A model generated the notes under the pieces. The model was not told the DNA's origin and ran no database searches. It worked only from the letters and a program-made list of their open reading frames with translations. The position numbers and the translations under genes were made by a program. DNA of 33,985 bases from an uncultured Clostridia bacterium (GTDB lineage Bacteria > Bacillota > Clostridia > UBA1381). Every line of letters starts with the position of its first letter. Position 1 is the first letter of the stretch. This document shows positions 7,882 through 14,611 of the stretch, in pieces. The stretch covers positions 1 through 33,985 of the forward strand of contig CANQQS010000011.1 in assembly GCA_947626045.1 (NCBI GenBank), in the 5' to 3' direction.

Positions 7882-10800
7882 ATGGCAAGGAAAATGAAAA
7901 CAATGGACGGCAACAACGCCGCGGCATACGCATCATACGCGTTTACCGATGTTGCTGCCATCTACCCCATCACACCATCATCAACAATGGCGGAGGTCAC
8001 AGATAAGTGGGCAGCCGCAGGTCAGAAGAATATCTTCGGACGTACGGTAAAGGTTGTTGAAATGCAGTCGGAGGCGGGCGCAGCGGGCGCTGTTCACGGT
8101 TCGCTTACGGCTGGCGCACTCACGACAACATACACCGCTTCACAGGGTCTTCTCCTTATGATCCCGAACATGTTCAAGATTGCGGGCGAACAGCTTCCGT
8201 GCGTATTCAACGTATCGGCAAGAGCTATCGCTTCACACGCGCTTTCGATCTTCGGCGATCACAGCGACGTTATGGCGTGCCGTCAGACAGGTTTCGCAAT
8301 GCTCGCTTCGACAAACCCGCAGGAAGCTATGGATCTCGGCGCGGTAGCACACCTTTCGACAATCAAGTCGAGAATACCGTTCCTTCACTTCTTCGACGGC
8401 TTCAGAACGTCGCATGAGTATCAGAAGGTAGCTTGCTGGGATTATGACGAGCTTGCAAAGATGGTTGACTGGGATGCTATAAACGACTTCAGAAGAGGCT
8501 CGTTAAGCCCCGAACATCCGGCTCAGAGAGGTACGGCGCAGAACGGCGACGTATTCTTCCAGGCGAGGGAGTCGTGCAACAAGACATATGACGCAGTTCC
8601 CGAGGTCGTAGAGGAGTACATGAATAAGGTCAACGCCGCAATTGGTTCTGACTATCATCTGTTTAACTACTACGGCGCACCCGACGCGGAGCAGGTAATC
8701 GTTGCTATGGGCAGCGTCTGCGATACTATCGAGGAAACCGTTGACTACCTCAACAAGAACGGTCAGAAGGTTGGTCTTGTAAAGGTAAGACTGTACAGAC
8801 CGTTCTCGGCTAAGCACCTTATTGACGCTATCCCCGACACTGTTAAGAAGATTTCGGTTCTCGACAGAACGAAGGAAGCCGGTTCAATCGGCGAGCCGCT
8901 TTACCTCGACGTTGTAGCCGCTCTCCAGAACAGCAAGTTTGCCGGCGTTGACATTTACGCGGGACGTTACGGTCTCGGTTCAAAGGACACAACTCCGGCT
9001 TGCATTATCGCTGTATACAAGAACACGGAAAAGAGAAGATTTACGGTCGGCATTAACGATGACCTTACAAACCTCTCACTGCCGCTTGACGAGAACCCCG
9101 ACACAACGCCGGAGGGTATCACAAGCTGTAAGTTCTGGGGTCTCGGCGCGGACGGTACGGTAGGCGCTAACAAGAACTCCGTTAAGATTATAGGCGACCA
9201 CACCGAAATGAACGTACAGGCATACTTCGACTACGACTCAAAGAAGTCGGGCGGTCTCACATGCTCGCACCTCCGTTTCGGTCACCCGAAAATCACATCA
9301 ACATATCTTATCAACAAGGCTGACTTCGTTGCGTGCCACAAGGCTTCATATGTAAGACAGTACGACATGGTACAGGACGTTAAGCCGGGCGGCGTATTCC
9401 TCTTGAACTGCTCATGGAATGTTGACGAGCTTTCCGAGCATCTTCCCGGACAGGTTAAGAAGTACATCGCCGACAACAACATTCAGTTCTATACGATAGA
9501 CGGCGTTAAGATAGGTAAGGAAATCGGTCTCGGCAACAGAATAAACACCGTTCTCCAGTCGGCATTCTTCAAGCTTTCGGGCATACTTCCCGAGGCAGAC
9601 GCTATCCGGTACATGAAGGACGCAGCTACCGCTTCCTATTCAAAGAAGGGTGACGCGGTTGTTAAGATGAACCACGACGCTATCGACGCGGGCGCTCAGC
9701 AGGTTGTTAAGGTTGACGTTCCCGAGGATTGGAAGAATGCGGAATATGAGGATCTTGCTATTAAGCACGAGGGCGAGGGCAAGCTCATTGACTTCGTAAA
9801 CGACATTCTCGTTCCTATAAATCAGTTCAGAGGCGCAAGCCTTCCCGTTTCGGCGTTCGAGAAGTACCAGAGAGGTGAAGTGCCTCTGGGCAGCGCGGCG
9901 TTTGAAAAGAGAGGCATCGCTATCGACGTTCCCGTATGGAACAACGAAACATGTATCCAGTGCGGCAACTGCTCGTACGTATGTCCTCACGCTTGTATCC
10001 GTCCCGTTGTACTCACGAAGGAAGAGCTTGACAACGCTCCCGAGGGTATCAAGTATCAGAACGCTATGCAGCTCGACGGACTTTACTACGCAATGGCTAT
10101 ATCGGTTCTCGACTGTACCGGCTGCGGAAGCTGCGCCAACGTATGTCCCGTAAACAACGCGGGCAAGAAGGATCCGGCTCTCGTTATGAAGCCGCTCGAC
10201 GAGAATCTTGACGAGCAGAAGGGTTATGACTACCTCGTAACTCTCGCTGAGAAGCAGGAGGTTCTTGACAAGTTCAAGGCTTCAACGGTTAAGGGCAGCC
10301 AGTTCAGAATGCCTTACCTCGAGTTTTCCGGCGCTTGCGCGGGCTGCGGCGAAACACCGTACGCAAAGCTCGTTACACAGCTCTTCGGCGACAGAATGTA
10401 CCTTGCGAACGCAACGGGCTGCTCGTCGATTTGGGGTGGTTCATGCCCGTCAACACCGTACACCACAAACAGTGAAGGTCACGGTCCCGCATGGGCTAAC
10501 TCGCTGTTTGAGGATAATGCGGAGTTCGGTCTCGGTATGTATATCGCTCAGAACACATTGAGAGAAGCAAATATAGCAAGACTTGAAAAGATCGCGGCTG
10601 AAAACGCTGACGTTAAGCCGGCTGTTGACAAGTTCATCGAAACAAAGAACGACGGCGAGGCTAACAAGGTTGCTACGGACGAACTTCTTAAGGCTATCGC
10701 GAACATCAACTCCGAGGAAGCTAAGAACGTACTCGCCGACAAGGAATTTCTTTCAAAGAAGTCCTGCTGGATATTCGGCGGCGACGGCTGGGCATACGAC

Positions 10801-11403
10801 ATTGGCTTCGGCGGCGTTGACCACGCTATCGCTTCGGGCGAGGATATAAACATTCTCGTATTCGATACGGAGGTTTACTCGAACACCGGCGGTCAGTCGT
10901 CAAAGGCTACACCGACAGGCGCTATCGCACAGTTCGCAGCTGCCGGTAAGGAAGTTAAGAAAAAGGATCTCGCGGCTATCGCTATGAGCTACGGCTACGT
11001 ATACGTTGCACAGGTAGCGCAGGGCGCTGACCAGAACCAGTTGCTTAAGGCTATGATCGAGGCTGAAAGCTACAACGGTCCTTCGATCATCATCGCTTAT
11101 GCTCCGTGTATCAACCACGGTATCAAGGGCGGTATGACGATTGCTCAGACCGAGGAGAAGAAGGCTGTACAGGCGGGCTACTGGCATCTGTTCAGATATG
11201 ACCCGAGACTTGCTATGGAAGGCAAGAACCCGTTCCAGCTTGACTCTAAGGCTCCGACAATGGATTACGAGGAGTTCATCATGGGCGAAGTTCGTTATAA
11301 CTCGCTCGCTCGCTCCAACCCCGAAAGAGCTAAGGAATTGTTTGCAAAGGCTAAGAAGACGGCGGAAGAAAAGTACGCACATCTTGTTGAGCTTGCAAAG
11401 TAA
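7882..11403 (+). CDS. nifJ: Pyruvate:ferredoxin (flavodoxin) oxidoreductase, homodimeric type
   Basis: Oxidative decarboxylation of pyruvate with CoA to acetyl-CoA, CO2 and reduced ferredoxin; central to anaerobic fermentation and cytosolic. At 1173 residues it is the full-length fused PFOR. The N-terminal pyrimidine-binding domain carries YPITPSSTMAEVTDKWA and TYTASQGLLLMIPNM. Two 4Fe-4S ferredoxin motifs lie near residues 690 (CIQCGNCSYVCPHAC) and 744 (CTGCGSCANVCPVN). The C-terminal TPP domain includes CAGCGETPYAKL, GDGWAYDIGFGG (about 967) and EVYSNTGGQSSKATP. RBS AAAAGGAGGA has a slightly long spacer. Codon use is strongly biased (GCT, GTT, CTT, AAG) compared with spoVB, suggesting very high expression. 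Own promoter and a strong terminator make it monocistronic. NfnAB encoded at 22-24.5 kb would use the reduced ferredoxin. Confidence 0.98.
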   Translation: MARKMKTMDGNNAAAYASYAFTDVAAIYPITPSSTMAEVTDKWAAAGQKNIFGRTVKVVEMQSEAGAAGAVHGSLTAGALTTTYTASQGLLLMIPNMFKIAGEQLPCVFNVSARAIASHALSIFGDHSDVMACRQTGFAMLASTNPQEAMDLGAVAHLSTIKSRIPFLHFFDGFRTSHEYQKVACWDYDELAKMVDWDAINDFRRGSLSPEHPAQRGTAQNGDVFFQARESCNKTYDAVPEVVEEYMNKVNAAIGSDYHLFNYYGAPDAEQVIVAMGSVCDTIEETVDYLNKNGQKVGLVKVRLYRPFSAKHLIDAIPDTVKKISVLDRTKEAGSIGEPLYLDVVAALQNSKFAGVDIYAGRYGLGSKDTTPACIIAVYKNTEKRRFTVGINDDLTNLSLPLDENPDTTPEGITSCKFWGLGADGTVGANKNSVKIIGDHTEMNVQAYFDYDSKKSGGLTCSHLRFGHPKITSTYLINKADFVACHKASYVRQYDMVQDVKPGGVFLLNCSWNVDELSEHLPGQVKKYIADNNIQFYTIDGVKIGKEIGLGNRINTVLQSAFFKLSGILPEADAIRYMKDAATASYSKKGDAVVKMNHDAIDAGAQQVVKVDVPEDWKNAEYEDLAIKHEGEGKLIDFVNDILVPINQFRGASLPVSAFEKYQRGEVPLGSAAFEKRGIAIDVPVWNNETCIQCGNCSYVCPHACIRPVVLTKEELDNAPEGIKYQNAMQLDGLYYAMAISVLDCTGCGSCANVCPVNNAGKKDPALVMKPLDENLDEQKGYDYLVTLAEKQEVLDKFKASTVKGSQFRMPYLEFSGACAGCGETPYAKLVTQLFGDRMYLANATGCSSIWGGSCPSTPYTTNSEGHGPAWANSLFEDNAEFGLGMYIAQNTLREANIARLEKIAAENADVKPAVDKFIETKNDGEANKVATDELLKAIANINSEEAKNVLADKEFLSKKSCWIFGGDGWAYDIGFGGVDHAIASGEDINILVFDTEVYSNTGGQSSKATPTGAIAQFAAAGKEVKKKDLAAIAMSYGYVYVAQVAQGADQNQLLKAMIEAESYNGPSIIIAYAPCINHGIKGGMTIAQTEEKKAVQAGYWHLFRYDPRLAMEGKNPFQLDSKAPTMDYEEFIMGEVRYNSLARSNPERAKELFAKAKKTAEEKYAHLVELAK

Positions 11404-11427
11404 TTCAAGCAATATGACAATAAAAAG

Positions 11428-11453
11428 CATACCGCGCGAGCGGTATGTTTTTT
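11428..11453 (+). terminator. Intrinsic terminator of nifJ
   Basis: CATACCGC-GCGA-GCGGTATG followed by TTTTTT, preceded by AAAAAG. An outer CAAGCAA (11406-11412) / TTGCTTG (11452-11458) pair could extend the structure. The mazG -35 box begins immediately after it. Confidence 0.92.
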
Positions 11454-11455
11454 GC

Positions 11456-11484
11456 TTGCAAAATCGCGGATTTAATGGTAGAAT
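11456..11484 (+). promoter_or_regulatory. SigA promoter of mazG
   Basis: TTGCAA (11456-11461), a 17-bp spacer and TAGAAT (11479-11484), about 30 bases upstream of the mazG RBS. The -35 box overlaps the outer arm of the nifJ terminator. Confidence 0.65.
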
Positions 11485-11518
11485 TATATACATACTATAA
11501 ACAAAAAGGGAGATAAAT

Positions 11519-12286
11519 ATGGACAAGCAGTATACGATAGAAGATTTACGCGATATTATAGTGACGCTGCGCGGCGAGAACGGCTGCCCGTGGGACAGAG
11601 TGCAGACGCATCAGAGCCTTAAAAAGGATATGATTGAGGAGTGCTACGAGGCGATTGACGCGCTCGACAACGGCAGCGACCACGATTTCGCGAACGAACT
11701 CGGCGATGTGCTTCTGCAGGTTGTGTTCCATTCGCGTCTCGCGGAGGAACGCGGCGCGTTCACGTTTGACGACGTGCTTAACGAAATATGCACAAAGCTC
11801 ATAACGCGCCATACGCACGTGTTCGGCAAGGATAAGGCGGTAACGGCGGAGGAAGCGCTCGGCAACTGGGAGAAAAATAAGAAGAAGGAAAAGCAGCTTG
11901 ACACCTACACCGCCATGCTAAAGGACGTGCCGAGCTATCTTCCGGCGCTTATGCGCAGCGCGAAGGTTCAGAAGAAAGCCGCAGCGGCGGGCTTCGATTG
12001 GAACAGCACGGACGGCATATACGACAAAATATCCGAGGAAACGGAGGAGCTTAAAGAGGCGATCCGAACAGGCGAAGGAATTGAAGAGGAGTACGGCGAC
12101 CTGCTTTTCAGTGTCGTAAACCTCGGCAGGCATTTAAAGCTCACTCCGGAAATAGCGCTTTCAAATGCGACGGAGAAATTTATACGCCGCTTTGAAAAAA
12201 TGGAAACGCTGTCGAAGGAAAAAGGCATGGAGCTTGACAAATGCAGCATTTCCGAGCTTGACGCGATGTGGAATGAGGTCAAATAA
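11519..12286 (+). CDS. mazG: Nucleoside triphosphate pyrophosphohydrolase MazG
   Basis: Hydrolyses (d)NTPs to NMP and pyrophosphate, a house-cleaning role. The 255-residue protein has the two tandem MazG-type helical domains. The first contains the metal-binding EECYEAID ... ELGDVLLQVVFHSRLAEE pattern (E-x2-E then E-x2-D), preceded by the family's CPWDRVQTHQSLKKDMIEE. The second contains EETEELKEAI ... EEYGDLLFSVVNLGRHL. In Bacillus the equivalent gene (yabN) has an extra N-terminal methyltransferase domain, which is absent here. RBS AAGGGAG precedes the ATG. It belongs to the conserved spoVB-to-yabR cluster. There is no clear terminator before the hup promoter. Confidence 0.95.
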   Translation: MDKQYTIEDLRDIIVTLRGENGCPWDRVQTHQSLKKDMIEECYEAIDALDNGSDHDFANELGDVLLQVVFHSRLAEERGAFTFDDVLNEICTKLITRHTHVFGKDKAVTAEEALGNWEKNKKKEKQLDTYTAMLKDVPSYLPALMRSAKVQKKAAAAGFDWNSTDGIYDKISEETEELKEAIRTGEGIEEEYGDLLFSVVNLGRHLKLTPEIALSNATEKFIRRFEKMETLSKEKGMELDKCSISELDAMWNEVK

Positions 12287-12338
12287 GCCCAAAATTATAC
12301 TTTTTTAGGAAATAATGGCTTAAAATGCTGTAAAACCC

Positions 12339-12367
12339 TTGACATTTAGTGAAAAATGTACTAAAAT
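12339..12367 (+). promoter_or_regulatory. Strong SigA promoter of hup
   Basis: TTGACA (12339-12344), a 17-bp spacer and TAAAAT (12362-12367) form a near-perfect promoter. An almost symmetrical sequence, ACAGGCACACGTGTCTGT (12378-12395), lies just downstream of the predicted start and could be an operator or a small 5' hairpin. Confidence 0.88.
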
Positions 12368-12427
12368 TGATTAATGGACAGGCACACGTGTCTGTGTAAT
12401 TTGAAAAAAAGATTAGGAGGAAAAAAA

Positions 12428-12700
12428 ATGAACAAGACAGAGTTGGTAGCAGCAGTAGCTGCAAAGGCTGAGCTCTCGAAGAAGGACGCTGAAAAGGCGG
12501 TTGCAGCTGTAACAGCATCGATTTCTGAGGCTCTTAAGAAGGGCGACAAGGTTCAGCTCGTTGGCTTCGGTACTTTTGAAGTAAGAAAGCGCAACGCAAG
12601 AACAGGCAAGAACCCCAGAACAGGCGAGAGCATCAAGATTAAGGCTTCCAAGGTTCCCGCATTCAAAGCCGGCAAGGCACTTAAGGATACAGTAAACTAA
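12428..12700 (+). CDS. hup: Nucleoid-associated DNA-binding protein HU
   Basis: HU binds and bends DNA as a dimer and organises the nucleoid. The 90-residue protein has the helical dimerisation half ([21 protein letters not shown]), the [17 protein letters not shown] strand, and the DNA-embracing arm signature [20 protein letters not shown], then [12 protein letters not shown]. The track ORF starts at 12374, but AGGAGG lies seven bases before the ATG at 12428 and that start gives the canonical HU N terminus. Codon use is of the high-expression type (GCA/GCT, AAG), like nifJ. An HU gene between mazG and the S4-domain gene is a known clostridial arrangement. Confidence 0.97.
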   Translation: MNKTELVAAVAAKAELSKKDAEKAVAAVTASISEALKKGDKVQLVGFGTFEVRKRNARTGKNPRTGESIKIKASKVPAFKAGKALKDTVN

Positions 12701-12710
12701 TACACAAATA

Positions 12711-12743
12711 AAAAGGCGCCGCTTAACCGCGGCGCTTTACTTT
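12711..12743 (+). terminator. Terminator-like hairpin between hup and rqcP
   Basis: AAAGGCGCCGC-TTAACC-GCGGCGCTTT: seven G/C pairs extended by a G-T and A-T pairs, followed by TTTACTTTAT. It lies only about 17 bases upstream of rqcP, leaving no space for an intervening promoter, so rqcP and the genes after it probably depend on read-through of this site. Confidence 0.75.
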
Positions 12744-12759
12744 ATAGGATTGATATATA

Positions 12760-13002
12760 ATGAGAATAGATAAATATTTAAAGGTAACGCGCCTTATAAA
12801 AAGGCGCACCGTTGCGAACGAGGCGTGCGACCGGGGCAGGATAACGGTAAACGGACGCGTCGTTAAAGCATCGTACGACGTTAAGGAAAACGATATAATA
12901 GAAATAACAATGGGCGAGCGCGTCATAAAGGTGCGCGTAAAGGCTGTGGCGGAGCATGTGTTAAAGAACGACGCTTCCGCGCTTTACGAGCAGGTTAAGT
13001 AA
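12760..13002 (+). CDS. rqcP: S4-domain RNA-binding protein RqcP (YabO)
   Basis: An 80-residue protein that is essentially one S4 RNA-binding domain: MRIDKYLKVTRLIKRRTVANEAC followed by RGRITVNGRVVKASYDVKENDII. In Bacillus RqcP works with RqcH in ribosome-associated quality control, helping add C-terminal alanine tails to nascent chains on obstructed 50S subunits. The length and the position before yabP-yabQ-divIC identify it as RqcP rather than a longer S4 protein such as Hsp15 or RluB. The ribosome binding site is weak (AGGATTG). Expression probably comes from read-through of the hup terminator. Confidence 0.9.
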   Translation: MRIDKYLKVTRLIKRRTVANEACDRGRITVNGRVVKASYDVKENDIIEITMGERVIKVRVKAVAEHVLKNDASALYEQVK

Positions 13003-13047
13003 TATCAGCCCCGATTTCCGCATAGGTATATTGCGGGAGGGGATATT

Positions 13048-13305
13048 ATGGCGGAGAAGGAACACAGCCTGACGATGAACGGCAGACACGACATGTCGCT
13101 GACAGGAATAAAGGACGTAAAGGAATTTTCGGAAAACAGAGTAACGCTCAAAACACAGATGGGCGATATGTGCGTGCGCGGCAGAAAGCTCACGATAAGC
13201 CGCCTTGACACCGATACGGGAATACTTAGCGTAAGCGGTGAAATCGACATGATAAAGTACTCGTCGCCTGCCGGCGGCGGAATAATAGAGGGACTGTTCA
13301 AATGA
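13048..13305 (+). CDS. yabP: Sporulation protein YabP
   Basis: An 85-residue member of the YabP/YqfC family. The conserved core is visible: HSLTMNGRHDMSLTGIKDVKEFSENRVTLKTQMGDMCVRG, then LTISRLDTDTGILSVSGEID. In Bacillus YabP is made in the mother cell and is linked to spore coat/cortex assembly; the molecular role is not established. RBS GGGAGGGG precedes the ATG. The stop codon overlaps the yabQ start (ATGA), indicating coupled translation. Its presence supports a spore-forming host. Confidence 0.92.
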   Translation: MAEKEHSLTMNGRHDMSLTGIKDVKEFSENRVTLKTQMGDMCVRGRKLTISRLDTDTGILSVSGEIDMIKYSSPAGGGIIEGLFK

Positions 13306-13871
13306 TTTCGGACGAGACGGCGCTGTTTCTCGCAATGACCGTGTGCGGCGCGGCTGTGTCCGTGCTGTACGATTTCATGCGCGCCGTACGCGGCGCGGTA
13401 AAACCGCGGGCGGCTGTGACGGCTGTGACGGATGTAATATTCGCGTTCGCGTCATTTGCCGCCGCGTCATGGTGCGTCTTAAACTACGGAAACGGCAGAC
13501 TCAGAATTTATGAGGCTTTGGGTCTTTTGCTCGGAGCCATCGTTTATTTCACAGCATTGAGCGGCGTCATGTACAAGGTTTTTCTCTGCATTATAAAAAA
13601 ATTTTTGAAAATAACGATATTTATTTTCAAAATACTCTTGACACCGCTGCTGTTTTTGTATAAAATTTTAATAGTACCTATAAAAAAATACGCGGAAAGC
13701 ATTATACAAAGGAGTAGAAGCTCAAATGCTAAGCAAAATAAAAAATCAGGTAATAAGATACGTAACAGTCCACAAAAAGGGACTCGCAATCGCGGTTTTC
13801 GCGGCGCTGGTAGGAACAATGCTTTTAAGAGGCGTCATGCAGTATCCGAGATTGAGCGAGCAAAAAAATGA
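13302..13871 (+). CDS. yabQ: Spore cortex biosynthesis protein YabQ
   Basis: A 189-residue membrane protein. Residues 1-90 show the YabQ pattern: SDETALFLAMTVCGAAVSVLYDFMRAVRG, a membrane segment around VIFAFASFAAASWCVLNYGNGRLRIYE, and GLLLGAIVYFTALSGVMYKVF; a further hydrophobic stretch follows at about 105-130. In Bacillus YabQ is a mother-cell membrane protein required for cortex formation. The C terminus from about residue 138 is very basic and low in complexity (RSRSSNAKQNKKSGNKIRNS). That part overlaps the start of divIC by 146 bp in another frame, an unusually long overlap. Either the tail is functional and dual-coded, or the ancestral stop has been lost. Confidence 0.88.
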   Translation: MISDETALFLAMTVCGAAVSVLYDFMRAVRGAVKPRAAVTAVTDVIFAFASFAAASWCVLNYGNGRLRIYEALGLLLGAIVYFTALSGVMYKVFLCIIKKFLKITIFIFKILLTPLLFLYKILIVPIKKYAESIIQRSRSSNAKQNKKSGNKIRNSPQKGTRNRGFRGAGRNNAFKRRHAVSEIERAKK

Positions 13872-14055
13872 AATAGCCGCTTTAAATGCTCAGCTTGACT
13901 ATGAAGCCGAGCGTCAGAAGGAAGTAAAGGATTTATCGACCAAGGTTGACTCCGATGAGTACATAAGAAAAATCGCGACGGAAAAGCTCGGTCTTATTCC
14001 GAACAATGCAAAGATTTTCATAGACGTGTCGGGTGAACAGGATAACGTGCGGTAA
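13726..14055 (+). CDS. divIC: Septum formation initiator, DivIC/FtsB family
   Basis: A small bitopic cell-division protein of 109 residues: short cytoplasmic N terminus, one membrane segment (about 19-38, GLAIAVFAALVGTMLLRGVM), a coiled coil (LSEQKNEIAALNAQLDYEAERQKEVKDLSTKVD) and the family's C-terminal EYIRKIATEKLGLI motif. DivIC forms a complex with DivIB/FtsL at the septum. Its position after yabQ matches Bacillus. AAAGGAG lies 12 bases before the ATG. The whole membrane segment is encoded inside the overlap with yabQ, so an internal later start would destroy the protein; the overlap therefore appears real. Confidence 0.9.
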   Translation: MLSKIKNQVIRYVTVHKKGLAIAVFAALVGTMLLRGVMQYPRLSEQKNEIAALNAQLDYEAERQKEVKDLSTKVDSDEYIRKIATEKLGLIPNNAKIFIDVSGEQDNVR

Positions 14056-14081
14056 TAATAAGAAAGGTAATCAAGGATAGA

Positions 14082-14534
14082 ATGGTAGAGTTAGGCAGTA
14101 TAGTAGAGGGAAAGGTCACAAGCGTAATGCCGTTCGGGGCATTTATAGATTTACCCGGCAAACAGTCCGGACTGGTTCATATTTCGGAGCTGTCGTCAAG
14201 GTATGTTAAGGATATAAACGAGTACATCAAGAAGGGCGACGAGGTAAAAGTAAAGGTTATCAAGATAGACGATGACGGTAAAATCAGTCTTTCGATAAAG
14301 CAAGCCGAGAGCAAGAAGGAGAAAAGCAGCCGCGCCGGAAAAGAGCATCATGAGAAAAAGGAATTTGTGCGTCCGGCGGAGCTTGACTGGAGTACGTCGT
14401 CCGAGGGCATGTCCCTCGATGACATGCTGTCAAAATTCAAGCAGGACAGCGACGAGAAGATGCAGTCGCTAAGGCGCAGCAACGACTCCAAACGCAGCGG
14501 CGGATACAGCAGAAAGAGCAGCCATTCATATTGA
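14082..14534 (+). CDS. yabR: S1 RNA-binding domain protein (YabR-like)
   Basis: Residues 1-75 form a single S1 (OB-fold) RNA-binding domain: GSIVEGKVTSVMPFGAFIDLPGKQSGLVHISEL followed by VKVKVIKIDDDGKISLSIKQA. The remaining half is charged and low in complexity, with EKKEFVRPAELDWSTSSEGMSLDDMLSKFKQDSDEKM and a Ser/Arg/Lys-rich tail, probably disordered. Proteins of this type follow divIC in Bacillus (yabR) and many Clostridia; the function is not firmly known but is likely ribosome- or RNA-associated. It lies 26 bases after divIC and ends the cluster at a strong terminator. Confidence 0.88.
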   Translation: MVELGSIVEGKVTSVMPFGAFIDLPGKQSGLVHISELSSRYVKDINEYIKKGDEVKVKVIKIDDDGKISLSIKQAESKKEKSSRAGKEHHEKKEFVRPAELDWSTSSEGMSLDDMLSKFKQDSDEKMQSLRRSNDSKRSGGYSRKSSHSY

Positions 14535-14539
14535 TAAAA

Positions 14540-14577
14540 ACAAGCCGGGCGGAAAGTGTTTCCGCCTGTTTTCTTGT
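14540..14577 (+). terminator. Terminator at the end of the rqcP-yabR cluster
   Basis: GGCGGAAA-GTG-TTTCCGCC followed by TGTTTTCTT, with an outer ACAAG/CTTGT pair. It separates the sporulation cluster from the following membrane-protein gene. The promoter of the next gene is not obvious in the remaining ~35 bases. Confidence 0.85.
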
Positions 14578-14611
14578 ATAAAGGCACGTCGGACATGACA
14601 CGGAGAAACAT

